Source: Plectonema radiosum NIES-515 (GTDB taxonomy: Bacteria > Cyanobacteriota > Cyanobacteriia > Cyanobacteriales > Nostocaceae). Taken from it: a stretch of DNA of 47,230 nucleotides. The translations under genes were made by a program, and so were the position numbers. The notes beneath the pieces are model-generated. The model was not told where the DNA came from. It saw only the letters and a program-made list of their open reading frames with translations, and ran no database searches. Location of the stretch: NCBI RefSeq assembly GCF_025753815.1, contig NZ_JAOWRF010000170.1:1-47230 (forward strand), read 5' to 3'. Positions 9,459 through 19,251 of the stretch are shown here, piece by piece (position 1 is the first letter of the stretch; each line of letters opens with the position of its first letter).

Positions 9459-10043
9459 ATGAAAGAAATAAATGTTGTACAAAAGAATTATGATGAAGTT
9501 GCTGACCGATATGATGAAAAGGTGCAAAGCCCTGAATTAAACGTGCAATATTTGAACGAGGTTAAAAAAATATTTCAAAAGTATAATCTTCAAAGAGGAA
9601 GTATCTTAGATGTTGGATGTGGAACAGGACTGCTGAGTGATTTTTTGTCAGGAGATTTTGAGTATACAGGAGTTGATGTTTCAGCAGGCATGCTTCAATA
9701 TGCTTCTCAACGAGGTTATAAAACTATACATCAGACAATAGAAGATGCTCTTCCTGAGATTGAAAATCAATCTTATGATTTTGTAGTTTCTCTAGGCGCA
9801 CTGTTGTTTGTAGAAGATATTCAGGCTTGTCTCAAACATATCAATAGAATTGCTCGAAAAGCTATTGTATTGGGACTAGACTGTGCCACGGATGAATTAA
9901 TTCAAGCTATTCCTATGACTATGTACGATCATTCAAAAGTTGAAGTTTTAAATGCTTTAGAAGATTATTTAATTTTGGGCTGGACATATGCGCCTCAAAG
10001 TATTCCTGTTAACACACGAATGATATATATAGAACTTGTGTAG
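9459..10043 (+). CDS. Class I SAM-dependent methyltransferase
   Basis: The 194-residue protein has a Rossmann methyltransferase core with SAM-binding motif I, ILDVGCGTGLLSDFL, near residue 50, then a GVDVS acidic strand and an FVVSLGALLFV strand typical of UbiE/small-molecule methyltransferases. An AAAGGA ribosome site precedes ATG 9459. It lies 15 bp after one glycosyltransferase and upstream of another, so a tailoring O- or N-methylation of the peptide product, or of its sugar, is the natural inference. The frame stays open for 48 codons after the TAG at 10041, and the extension contains a strand-like LSCWVWRVP, so the gene may originally have been longer and shortened by a nonsense mutation. 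Confidence 0.85.
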   Translation: MKEINVVQKNYDEVADRYDEKVQSPELNVQYLNEVKKIFQKYNLQRGSILDVGCGTGLLSDFLSGDFEYTGVDVSAGMLQYASQRGYKTIHQTIEDALPEIENQSYDFVVSLGALLFVEDIQACLKHINRIARKAIVLGLDCATDELIQAIPMTMYDHSKVEVLNALEDYLILGWTYAPQSIPVNTRMIYIELV

Positions 10044-10280
10044 AAGGCTAGGAACGTGAATGGCACGCTCGAAAGAATCGCTCTTTATACAAGTACTTTA
10101 AGCTGTTGGGTCTGGAGAGTTCCAGGAAATGAAGAAAATAGCTCTATAATAATCATCATTCTCATCCGGATGGACGCAGAATTCTTCTAAAAAACTTCTT
10201 GTGCTGTGGGGTTAACGATTAAATCGCAACCAAGTTTTTGAGATGTTTTCTTCCTTTAAATGAGGCAAGGATAGAATAAA

Positions 10281-11528
10281 ATGTCAAATATAGTTTTCTT
10301 TAACGTTCCTGCTTGGTCTCATATTAATTCAACTTTGGGTATAGTACAGGAACTGGTTCGACGTGGAGAACAAGTAGATTACTATTGTATTGAGGATGAG
10401 GAATTGCGGCATCCGATTGAGAAAGCTGGGGCACAATTCCAACCACTTCCTACCTCTCTAGATGCATGGAGTTCTTCATCAGTCAAATCCTATTTGATAG
10501 AAACCAGCCTAGAAGTGCTGCCGATTTTGTTAAAACAATTCCGACGCAATCCGCCAAAGCTGCTCATTTTTGATTCAATGTGTTTGTGGGGACGCCTGCT
10601 CAGTGATTTGCTGAAGCTTCCCAGGGTGTCTACCTATAACCATGTCGCCCTACCACCTGATTTTTTTCCAGAGATATCGCTGGAGTGGTTGGCAGCGTTC
10701 TTAGCGCCTCGCTTTTTTCCAGCGTTATCGTTTCTGTTTCCAGATGCCAACTTCTATACAATCCCCAAAAAACTGCAATTGATTTACAATCACAGACACC
10801 TGTGGGCGCAGTTGAGACAACAATACTCAGTTGAGGGCTTGAAAATAGACGAGCTGTTCCACGTACCGGGCGATCTAAATATTGTCTTCAACTCAGAAAC
10901 CTTCCAATTTAAGCGCGAATTGTTCGACAATAGTTACATTTTCATGGGTTTGTGCGGCGGCAAGAGACCCCCTGACTCTGACTTTCCGCTAGCAGATGTT
11001 GAAGAAAAGTCCGTTATTTATATTTCGCTCGGAACGCTCTTAAATGAAAACATTCCTTTCTTCAAGAAATGCCTACAAGCTTTCGGTCATAGCCATCATC
11101 TGGTGGTGATGGTTGTTGGTAAGTCTGTGGATATGCAGTTGCTTGGAGAGATTCCGCCTAACTTTATTATCAGACATTTTGTTCCCCAATTGGAAGTCCT
11201 CAAGCACTCCAGTGTCTTTATCACTCATGGGGGTATGAATAGCACAATGGAGGCGTTAATTGACGGAGTGCCGTTAGTTGTATTTCCTCAAGCTACCGAT
11301 CAGTACTTAGTAGCTAGTAGGGTACAAGAATTGGGTGCGGGAGTATGGGTGAAACAGCAAAACATTCAGCCGCAGAAATTGCGCGATCTGGTGGAAAAGG
11401 TAATGCAGGATTCGTCCATTCGTCGCAATGTGGAGCGATTGGGCAAATCCTTGGTAGAAGCAGGCGGCACTCAAAGGGCAGTTGACAAAATTATAGAATT
11501 AAAACAACGAGCCAGCACACCTAAATAG
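10281..11528 (+). CDS. GT1 glycosyltransferase, macrolide/MGT type (second of two)
   Basis: A 415-residue GT-B enzyme paralogous to the protein at 8229-9443. It has MSNIVFFN at the start, VIYISLGT in the middle and THGGMNSTMEAL with PLVVFPQATDQ in the donor-binding domain, which is closer to the family consensus than its sibling (THGG versus YHGG). An AGGATAG ribosome site precedes the ATG. The 3' thirds of the two genes are almost the same at DNA level (for example around 9285-9360 and 11370-11450), while the acceptor domains differ more. This suggests duplication with divergence of acceptor preference, perhaps two sugars or two attachment sites. The 237-bp gap before the gene holds no other recognisable gene. 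Confidence 0.88.
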   Translation: MSNIVFFNVPAWSHINSTLGIVQELVRRGEQVDYYCIEDEELRHPIEKAGAQFQPLPTSLDAWSSSSVKSYLIETSLEVLPILLKQFRRNPPKLLIFDSMCLWGRLLSDLLKLPRVSTYNHVALPPDFFPEISLEWLAAFLAPRFFPALSFLFPDANFYTIPKKLQLIYNHRHLWAQLRQQYSVEGLKIDELFHVPGDLNIVFNSETFQFKRELFDNSYIFMGLCGGKRPPDSDFPLADVEEKSVIYISLGTLLNENIPFFKKCLQAFGHSHHLVVMVVGKSVDMQLLGEIPPNFIIRHFVPQLEVLKHSSVFITHGGMNSTMEALIDGVPLVVFPQATDQYLVASRVQELGAGVWVKQQNIQPQKLRDLVEKVMQDSSIRRNVERLGKSLVEAGGTQRAVDKIIELKQRASTPK

Positions 11529-11529
11529 C

Positions 11530-11673
11530 GCGGGATGCAATGAATATATTGCCCGCATTGGTGGCGATCGCTTGCGTTACCCTCTGGAATTTCTGGATCA
11601 ACCTAAAGCTAAACTGGCAGGTGAGAGAAGGCGATTAGAAAAATTTTCTTCCAGTTTAGAGCGAGAAATGTAA
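11530..11673 (+). pseudogene. Possible 3' remnant of an unidentified gene
   Basis: The gap between the second glycosyltransferase and the MATE gene has an open frame ending at TAA 11671 that reads like ordinary protein (EYIARIGGDRLRYPLEFL, then charged residues). It has no convincing start or ribosome site, and its upstream part overlaps the end of the glycosyltransferase gene out of frame. It may be the tail of a deleted gene. I do not recognise the family. Chance coding-like sequence is possible. Confidence 0.3.
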
Positions 11674-11722
11674 AGTATTAGAAAGTATTATAAAGAATAG
11701 CCATCTTTGATTAGAGATTTCG

Positions 11723-13129
11723 ATGGAAAACAACGCAAGTCAATCGATAGATCAGACACTCTCAAGCCAAAATGACCTCGTTCCTCGCTTCTTCCAACTG
11801 GCTCTAGCCAATGTCTTCTCCAACATCATGGTACCGCTGGCGAATACGCTCAGCGTGGCTTTCTTGGGTCATCTGTCAGAAATCGATCACCTAGCGGGGG
11901 TTGCGCTAGCAGGAAACCTGACTAGCTTAGTCTTCCTGCTTTTAATCTCTTTGCGGATGAGTACCACTGGGCTGACTGCTCAAGCGGTAGGACGAGATGA
12001 CCAGGAGGCAATACTACTGGTAGTACTGCGTAATGGCTTAATTGCTCTAGTGCTGGGTGTTGCCATTGTAAGCTTGCAGTACCCTTTGCAAGAACTGGGG
12101 TTTGCCCTGCTGAATGCCACCCCACAGGTCAAAGCTTCAGCCATTACCTACTTCAACGCCCAAATTTGGGGAGCGCCTGCGGTTTTGCTAAACTTCGTCC
12201 TGATAGGTTGGTTTCTAGGACGGGAAAAAAGTGGTTTAGTTGTGCTGTTGTCCGTCGTTGGTAATGTTGCCAATATCGCACTTGACTACCTGTTTATTAT
12301 CCGGTGGGGCTGGGAAAGTATGGGGGCAGGAGTGTCCTATACTACCAGCCAGTATCTGACCTTATTGCTGGGATTGATTGTTTTCTGCCTAGAAGTCAAG
12401 TGGCAAGATTTACGAGCCGTAGCTGGAAAAATTTGGGACACCTCAACTATCATCTCCAGTTTCACCCTAAATGGAAACATTTTTGTCAGCAATTTTATTT
12501 TTCTCTTAGTTGTCCTCATCTTCAACTACGAGAGTGCAGCACTGGGGACAATTACTTATGCAGAAAATGCCCTGATATTACAGATATTCTTACTGAGTAG
12601 CTATTTCACAGAAGGACTGGGATTTGGTACGGAAACCCTGAGTGGAAACTTTCAAGGAAAAGGAGAATCCGAACAGCTAGTAGCTCTAGTTAGGATTTCT
12701 GTGGGAACAAGCCTGTTAGTGGGACTCATTTTCGCTGGTGTGTGTGTGCTATTTCCTCAAACTGTATTTGGGCTATTAACCAATCACACCGAAATCACTG
12801 AACAAATTGATATTTATGTTTTTTGGTTACTACCCGTCCTAGGATTTAGTTCAGTTGCTTTCATGCTGGATGGATACTTCTTGGGCTTAGCAGAAGGGCA
12901 TACCCTCCGCAATGTTAGTTTAGCCTCTTTTGCTGTAGGATTTCTACCTATAAATGTCGCCGCCTTTTATTTTCATATTAACAGTAACCACATGTTGTGG
13001 TTGGCTTTGTCTTTGTTCTTAGTAGTTCGGCTGGTGCTATTTGTGGTAGAGCTGCCCAGGACATTTATAGCCTACATTCCGCACCCACAACTGTCACACC
13101 CCAAGGAAACGGATATATTTAGTACATAA
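11723..13129 (+). CDS. MATE-family multidrug/toxin exporter
   Basis: The 468-residue protein has about twelve hydrophobic segments in two halves, as in MATE cation-coupled exporters. The N-terminal half contains PLANTLSVAFLGHLSEIDHLAGVALAG, a MATE-like first-helix region, and both halves have polar Gln/Asn/Thr positions inside helices. Members export small organic molecules in exchange for Na+ or H+ at the inner membrane. It is the last gene of the same-strand run after the NRPS-PKS gene and is followed by a strong terminator, so exporting the cluster's product, and thereby self-protection, is a reasonable inference. Confidence 0.9.
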   Translation: MENNASQSIDQTLSSQNDLVPRFFQLALANVFSNIMVPLANTLSVAFLGHLSEIDHLAGVALAGNLTSLVFLLLISLRMSTTGLTAQAVGRDDQEAILLVVLRNGLIALVLGVAIVSLQYPLQELGFALLNATPQVKASAITYFNAQIWGAPAVLLNFVLIGWFLGREKSGLVVLLSVVGNVANIALDYLFIIRWGWESMGAGVSYTTSQYLTLLLGLIVFCLEVKWQDLRAVAGKIWDTSTIISSFTLNGNIFVSNFIFLLVVLIFNYESAALGTITYAENALILQIFLLSSYFTEGLGFGTETLSGNFQGKGESEQLVALVRISVGTSLLVGLIFAGVCVLFPQTVFGLLTNHTEITEQIDIYVFWLLPVLGFSSVAFMLDGYFLGLAEGHTLRNVSLASFAVGFLPINVAAFYFHINSNHMLWLALSLFLVVRLVLFVVELPRTFIAYIPHPQLSHPKETDIFST

Positions 13130-13252
13130 GAACTATTTATTAGGAGAATTTACTAGAGCTAAATAGGAATTAGTATTATTAAGCTGGATGTACAGCTAAT
13201 ACAAGTTTGATAGGCGCACACCAAAATCATAATCATTCTCATGCAGAGGGGT

Positions 13253-13297
13253 GGAAGAGAGAGGCTGCCAATGGCAGCCTCTCTCTTCCCCTTTTTT
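13253..13297 (+). terminator. Strong Rho-independent terminator after the biosynthetic genes
   Basis: A perfect 17-bp stem (GGAAGAGAGAGGCTGCC, 13253-13269, with its complement at 13273-13289) closes on a three-base loop and is followed by CC and a run of six T at 13292-13297. It lies about 125 bp after the MATE gene. A longer open frame from 13207 reads straight through the hairpin, which argues against 13207 as the start of the following transposase. Confidence 0.85.
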
Positions 13298-13386
13298 ATA
13301 ATTCGATTAAGTATAAGATTTCTTGCACAAATAGGAACCAAAAATGTGAAAATTTAAACTTATATCGTTGTGGATACTTTGTTGTC

Positions 13387-15032
13387 ATGGTTAATGTCAA
13401 AGATATTGAAATTAAGAATATAGACCATTTAGGCATAGTCGCAGGAATAATAGATTCCATTGGCTTGGTGGGAATAATTAATGATTTAATAGGGCAAGAA
13501 CCAGGAGAAAAAGTTAGTGCGGGACATGTAGTTAAAGCAATGATTTTAAACGGATTAGGAATGGTTTCTCAACCTTTATATATGTTTCCTAATTTTTTTG
13601 AGAACATCGCTTGCGAGCATTTAATTGGAGCCGGAGTTAAAGCCGAATATTTAAATGATGATAAACTTGGTAGGGTGATGGATAAATTATTTCTAAAAGG
13701 GTTAAATGGAATATTTTTGACCATTACCTTAGTTGTTGTCAAAATTTTTGAGGTCTCGTTAAAAACCTCACATTTAGACTCGTCTTCATTTCACGTACAT
13801 GGCGAATACAAGTATAGTTTACCCGACGTAATCTTTAAAAGTTTTGGTGATTTTCAATCTCCAGAGTCATCAGAAACTAAATCACTTGAAGCCATAGACA
13901 TTACATATGGTTATTCTCGCGACCATAGACCAGATTTAAAACAATTTATCATGCAATTGATATGTTCGGGAGACGGGGATATACCAATTTTTCTGAAAAC
14001 CGCATCAGGAAATCAAGCTGATTCAGCCTGTTTTGGCGCAATTGCTGTAGAATATCAAAATCAAATAAAAGTCGATGGTTTGATGGTAGCAGATTGTGCT
14101 ATATATACAGAACAAAATATCAAATTAATGTCTAATATTAAGTGGTTGTCTCGCGTGCCATTAACTATAAAATCAGCAAAAATATTAGTTACAACTTTAC
14201 CAGAATCAGAGTTGGTTCAAAGTCAAATAGATGGATATTCATGAGAAAAAAGTCAGTTATGCCGGAATAGAGCAAAGATGGTTAATAGTACAAGGCCATC
14301 TTAGAAGAAAATCAGACTTACGTAAATTATCACAAAATATTGAAAAATGCCTCAAAAGTACTGAAGCCAAGTTAAAAACATTATCTCAAGAGAGGTTTGC
14401 ATGTTCGGCTGATGCCATGAAGGCATTATCAAAAATATCGAAACAATTTAAACATCATCAAGTAGAGAATATTGAAATAGCCGAGAAAGAGCCAGACAAA
14501 AAAGATGAAAAACAAGAGAAATATTTTCAAATTTTCGCAACTGTCTCTAAAAACGAAAATGCAATTGATATCGAAATTAGAAGTGCTGGGCGTTTCGTTA
14601 TTGCCACAAATGTTTTAGAATCAAGCGTTCTCAGCAACGATGAAATGATTAGAGAATACAAAGCGCAGCAGTCATGTGAAAGAGGATTTGGGTTTTTAAA
14701 AGACCCACTATTTTTCGCAGATAGTATTTTCCTTAAAAGTCCAGAAAGACTCTTTGGCTTTGGCAATGATCATGGGGTTATGCTTACTAGTTTACACACT
14801 TACCCAAAGACAAATTAGAGCAGCTTTATCAGCGTCCAAATCAACCATTAAAAATCAATTGGGTAAAGGGATAAACAATCCTACATTAAGGTGGGTATTT
14901 CAATGCTTTCAATCGATTCATTTTCTCAGGTTTAATCAGGAAACAGATATTTCTAATTTGACTCCAGATAGAAATTTTATTCTCACATTGTTACCAGAAA
15001 AATGCCGCCGTTACTACACATGTATAACCTAA
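13387..15032 (+). pseudogene. IS1634-type transposase with two frameshifts
   Basis: Three consecutive frames together make one transposase. Frame 1 from ATG 13387 (MVNVKDIEIKNIDHLGIVAG, then IGLVGIINDLIG and VVKAMILNGLG) has the N-terminal DUF4277-like part and runs to a stop at 14244. Frame 2 continues from about 14231 with the middle (AGRFVIATNVL, SCERGFGFLKDPLFFADSIF). Frame 3 from about 14752 supplies the C-terminal LALAMIMGLCLLVY and TLRWVFQCFQSIHFLRF. Both shifts are in the same direction (one base gained or two lost), near 14235 and 14750. The order matches cyanobacterial IS1634-family enzymes of about 540 residues. The element should be inactive unless the frameshifts are programmed, which I see no signal for. 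I could not find its terminal repeats. Confidence 0.85.
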
Positions 15033-15621
15033 TTTATTGATTAATTCTTGATACTTTATATACAGCCCACCCCGTAGGGCACAGAAGTGTAGTGAGTACA
15101 CAAGCATACTTGTAAGTACCCAGAATCAGTATTGGAGTACAGCTACCAAGAGGCGCGTTTGCTCTTTTGGCGGTCTTGAATATAAGTCTATAGTACACTT
15201 CATTGACATGAATGATGCATTCTTTATGCGTAGGTAGAACGCACACTGCGTAAAAATGCGGTGAAAATCAAGGGCTAAAAGCCAACGCCCGCAGATATTT
15301 TCAGGTCAATTACTATTGACGCTCTATATACGCTTTATACAGGCAGTAGTCATCAGCAATAGTTGAGGCGTATACGTGCAGCAGTAGAACTACCGACGCA
15401 CTTACAAAGCTGTTTTATGTGAAATTTACCGCAGAGTCTAAATAAATTTATACATGATTTTTAACGTAGAGAACCTCTAACTTTTGCGATTCTTCGTTAC
15501 TGTCTGCCACATAACATCTGCAATAATAAAATGTTGTTCTCTTCACACAGCTACTAAGTGAAAATCGACGGTCACGGGAAAGCCAAGGTATTGTCCTAAG
15601 ATGAAATCCAGCGTTTGTTTA

Positions 15622-15644
15622 CCTCCAGGTTGCCGACCTGGAGG
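15622..15644. repeat. Hairpin with 9-bp stem
   Basis: CCTCCAGGT at 15622-15630 pairs with ACCTGGAGG at 15636-15644 around TGCCG. A second short inverted pair, CGCGGTA with TACCGCG (15659-15665 and 15674-15680), follows closely. No T-run follows, so an intergenic palindrome is more likely than a terminator. Confidence 0.55.
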
Positions 15645-15695
15645 GACAAAGTGCTGTGCGCGGTAATGCTGTATACCGCGACTCCTGGCAACTAG

Positions 15696-15971
15696 TTTCG
15701 GGGAGCAAAAAAAGCAACTGTTCGCATTTATATCGTACAGATAGAAGCTTTAGTAGCTGCAATTGCTGCGGACAAGAACTGCAAGCCTCAATTCTTCTTC
15801 TTCCGCGCTTGGGAAAAATATCCAGCAGTTAGTCCGCTATTGGCATTACAGACGATTCGGATAACATCTACTCCTCCAAATCAAATAGAAACTTATCAGG
15901 ACGGTATCAACGATGGCGCTCAAGCGAACCAGTACTCGCACAGCGAAGTCTTCTATGCTGCCGTCAGATAA
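15696..15971 (+). pseudogene. 3' remnant of an unrecognised protein gene
   Basis: An 91-codon open stretch follows a TAG at 15693 and ends at TAA 15969. It reads like real protein: a hydrophobic helix-like segment (IYIVQIEALVAAIAA), then KPQFFFFRAWEKYPAVSPLL and a polar tail ending HSEVFYAAVR. There is no ATG or ribosome site at its beginning, so only the C-terminal part of a gene appears to survive. I do not recognise the family. The surrounding decay supports a remnant over a functional short gene. Confidence 0.4.
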
Positions 15972-16781
15972 TTGCCTTGAGCATTACCTGCAAAAACACC
16001 ATTCCTACAGATAAAAAAGAGATTCTCAGTTTCGCTCTTGTGACTCCCTATACCATAATCTTATACTGAGAAAATGTCATCTCTGGCTATCCCCCACCAT
16101 CCCTAAACTAACCCCCTACATAGTAGAAGTATTCCCAGTACAAAAGTATTATCACAAATCACCCCGCATTATGGGATAGTTGCGCCTACTCCCGTCATGC
16201 CACCGCATTGCTACTGATGCCCAACGACAAAAAACCGAACTATCGCGCCCTCCCCCCACCTGACAAGACTTACCGCCTGAGATATACTTATCGCATACCC
16301 CCGTAGATTCTCTGTAGCGAGCAATGGCGGCGTATTACATTTCTGGGTGTGATTTTTAGATTGTAGCGCCACCAAGCTCGCCAAAGTGGGTTCCACCCAG
16401 GGCAAACGCGCCTTAAAGTGTAACAATAGATATTGACTGTGTGATCAAAATGTGTCTTAAAACTTTAAATTGGATTGCTAGTATAATAATGTTCGTATTT
16501 ATTTAGATTTTACTTAGTTTCGTAGCTCCTAAAGTAACTATGAGATTGATATTAAGAATAGCTATAAAGCCTATCAAATAAAGATAAAAAATTATCAATG
16601 TTGATAATAAATGCTTTAGGATAGCAATTCAAATTTTCGGAAAATTAGCGATTATTGGCAACAATTATAACCAACACTTAAGCGAGTCTGAATGTTTTAG
16701 CTGTGAGATAAAATACAAGTATTTTGGCAAGAAAATATCTTTGTAAAAACAAACACTGAAATCAAAAAATATTTCGTTAAA

Positions 16782-16801
16782 CCCCGTCTTTAAAGACGGG
16801 G
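16782..16801. repeat. Perfect 20-bp palindrome
   Basis: CCCCGTCTTT is followed directly by its reverse complement AAAGACGGGG. The same kind of palindrome is scattered in Nostoc-type intergenic regions, often near IS200/IS605 elements, but no such transposase is visible here. It lies in AT-rich, gene-free DNA about 420 bp before the ISAs1-type gene. Confidence 0.6.
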
Positions 16802-17223
16802 TATTACTCTTTACAAAAAACCATTATTTTATATGATTAAAGAGAAGAAATAATCTTTCCATGAAATGAAAAAATAAATAAAATTTAGATTTTTTCAGGA
16901 GGTATAAATTTTTCTAATTTTCATTTGATCAAACAATCAAATGAAACATCAAAGTATATTGGATCACATATTATTTGGCATAAATACAATTGACAAAATA
17001 GCTATAGGTCAAAAATCATCTGATTTTTTGAATATTTTATTTTTAATCCACATTTTGCATTTCATTTTGTAATATACGAAGATTATCAAGTATAGCGATC
17101 GCTATCACTATCACCTCATTTTACCGTTGTTTGTGGTTCAATTACCTGAAAATTGCTGTAAATCAATAATAAATAACAATGCTTTTTGTGTATTATTTCT
17201 AGTATTAATAATTTCCAAAAGTC

Positions 17224-18381
17224 ATGAAACTAAAACCAAAAATAACAATTTCAGAACATTTTAGTGATATTGATGACCCCAGGATAGAGCGTTCAAAGTT
17301 ACATAAGTTACCTGATATTATGACGATAGCCATCTGCGCTGTCATTTGTGGAGCAGATACTTGGGAAGACATTGAACTATTTGGTGACTCCAAATATAAA
17401 TGGTTTAAAGAATTTTTAGAATTACCAAATGGTATTCCATCCCATGATACTTTTTCTCGGGTGTTCTCACTGATTGATCCTTTACAGTTTCAACAATGTT
17501 TCGTTAGTTGGGTTCAATCCATTCATCGGTTAACGAATGGAGAATTAATTTCTATTGATGGAAAAACATTACGCCATTCATTTGATACTAAGAATCAGAA
17601 AAGTTCTATCCACATAGTTAGCGCTTGGGTAGCTTCTCAAGGGTTAGTATTGGGACAAGTTAAGGTTGATGAAAAATCAAATTAAATAACAGCAATTCCT
17701 GAATTATTAAAGGTCTTATCTTTGAAAGGCTGCATTGTAACTATCGATGCTATGGGATGTCAAAAAGAAATTGTTAAACAAATTGTTGAGCAAGGTGGAG
17801 ATTATGTTATCAACTTAAAAATGAATCAAGGTTCTTTATATGAAAGAGTTGATGACTTATTTAAAGAAGCAATTAAATCTAACTTTCAAGGCTTTGAAGA
17901 TAGTGAATTACGACTAACGGAACAAGGTCATGGGCGCAATGAAACTAGACTTTGTACTATGTTAACTAATGTTCATGACCTTATAGATTTGGATGGAAAA
18001 TGGAACAAGCTGACTAGCATAGGTATGATAAATTTCATGCGGACTTCTAAGGATAAAACTACACTCGAAACTCGTTATTTTATTACGAGCTTATCCTGTG
18101 AAGCTGATGTTTTAGCACAAATCGTGCGGGCTCACTGGAATATAGAGAACCAATTACATTGGACATTAGATGTAGCGTTTAGAGAAGACGATTGTCGTAT
18201 TAGAAAGGGTAATGCTGCCCAAAACTTTGCAGTGTTAAGGCATATTTCCTTGAACCTTTTAAATCAAGAAACAAATCTCAAAAAGGGGATAAAGCGTAAA
18301 CGAAATCTTGCTGGATGGGATAATGAATATTTGATAGAAGTTTTAGCTGGTATCAATCAATTATCAAATAAGAGTAATTAA
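17224..18381 (+). pseudogene. ISAs1-type (IS4-like) DDE transposase with one in-frame stop
   Basis: A single reading frame spans the whole feature but is interrupted by TAA at 17683, after VKVDEKSN. Translation resumes directly as ITAIPELLKVLSLKGCIVTIDAMG. A GAA-to-TAA change is the simplest explanation, because a charged residue fits there. Upstream are SDIDDPRIERSKLHKLPDI, the typical N-terminus, and ISIDGKTLRHS with the first Asp. Downstream are VTIDAMGCQ with the second Asp and HWNIENQLHWTLDVAFREDD with the catalytic Glu. Full length would be about 385 residues, normal for the family. The rest of the gene is intact, so inactivation looks recent. Terminal repeats were not identified. Confidence 0.9.
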
Positions 18382-18801
18382 TAGTTTTCTCAATTGGGTT
18401 GATGCAATAAAAGCATTTTTCCCCTCGGATTCTCGCATCCTATTTTACTAATAATTAAATCAAATATTAGATTTAATTATTAACTAAACCAATAAATGTA
18501 ATTTTAAGTATGACTCTGTAACCTGAAGTCTTATACGTAGAAGCTACGTACCTATTATTTTTGCTTTTCGCGCATTTTGGTGCGTTTCCCCTGGGGTTCC
18601 ACCCCCTTTGGAAACCCCCAAAACTCGATAAAATAACAGTGGATTTAATATCACCGAACCACCTCGCTTTGGAAGCTCTGGCTTCTAGCCGTGGGGTTGC
18701 TTACCAATATTAAGCGTGATTATCATTAATCACCTATAAATTTATCGACTTACTATAGATTAAAAAACTTCTTTTATTTATAAAAACTTCCCTATATATA
18801 G
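18382..18801. other. Region upstream of the mob genes; possible origin of transfer
   Basis: No gene is visible in these 420 bp. A C/G-rich island at about 18586-18618 has interleaved short inverted repeats (TTTCCCC/GGGG, and GGGGTTCC with GGAAACCCC in an imperfect pairing) inside AT-rich DNA, directly upstream of the MobC and relaxase genes. Transfer origins usually lie in such a place and contain inverted repeats, so this is a candidate oriT by position and structure only. No nic consensus could be assigned. Confidence 0.3.
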
Positions 18802-19251
18802 ATGGATAAAAAAACTGAAGCCAAAAAAGTTTTCTCTTCTGGACGCAAGTCAAAACCCAAACCAAAACGAACTAGTCTCGTCAGCTTGCGATTGACTGAG
18901 GAGGAAAAAGAAGCTTGGGAAGCCAAAGCCCTTGCTGCTGGTATGGGTAACAATATCTCGAAATTTATCCGCTACTGTGTCGAACACGATCGCATTTATA
19001 TTGCCCCACCAGTACCAGCTATCAACGAACACATATATATAGAACTGGGGAGAATTGGCAACAACATCAACCAAATTGCCTATGCAATTAACCGTGCTGT
19101 CAAGTTAGGAGAGGCGATCGCTATCGCCGCTGACCCCAGGAGCGAAATCGAAGCCCTCAAACCATTGCTGCTTGAAGTCAAACAGATGCTATTGGGACTA
19201 CCCAACCAACCCGACCAGATATTTCCTTCACTGAGGGAGGAATCCGATTGA
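18802..19251 (+). CDS. mobC: MobC-like relaxosome accessory protein
   Basis: A 149-residue basic protein. After a Lys-rich start it has a ribbon-helix-helix-like segment (TSLVSLRLTEEEKEAWEAKA, then SKFIRYCVE), and the MobC hallmark LGRIGNNINQIAYAINRAV near residue 85. MobC proteins bind oriT and help the relaxase open and nick the DNA. The stop codon overlaps the start of the relaxase gene (TTG 19248), so the two are translationally coupled, the usual mobC-mobA arrangement on mobilisable plasmids. Confidence 0.85.
   Translation: MDKKTEAKKVFSSGRKSKPKPKRTSLVSLRLTEEEKEAWEAKALAAGMGNNISKFIRYCVEHDRIYIAPPVPAINEHIYIELGRIGNNINQIAYAINRAVKLGEAIAIAADPRSEIEALKPLLLEVKQMLLGLPNQPDQIFPSLREESD

Larger units (their letters stand above)
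15033..17223. other. Long gene-poor stretch with remnants and small hairpins
   Basis: About 2.2 kb between two broken transposases. It holds no complete gene that I can support. Items seen are the coding remnant at 15696-15971, a hairpin at 15622-15644, a palindrome at 16782-16801, and a GCGATCGC site near 17096. The part after 16430 is markedly AT-rich. This reads as decayed accessory DNA. Confidence 0.6.

Noticed and set aside
13207-13386. Longer transposase reading starting at 13207
   Set aside because: It translates through the perfect terminator hairpin, and the family-like N-terminus begins at ATG 13387.
15034-15246. 70-codon minus-strand reading after the IS1634-type gene
   Set aside because: No recognisable motif or ribosome site, and it lies in decayed DNA. 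Chance is more likely.
16211-16426. 71-codon minus-strand reading in the gene-poor zone
   Set aside because: Composition is unlike a folded protein, there is no ribosome site, and nothing familiar is seen.
18586-18618. Firm oriT call
   Set aside because: Position and inverted repeats are suggestive only. No nic-site consensus could be recognised, so it is listed at low confidence.
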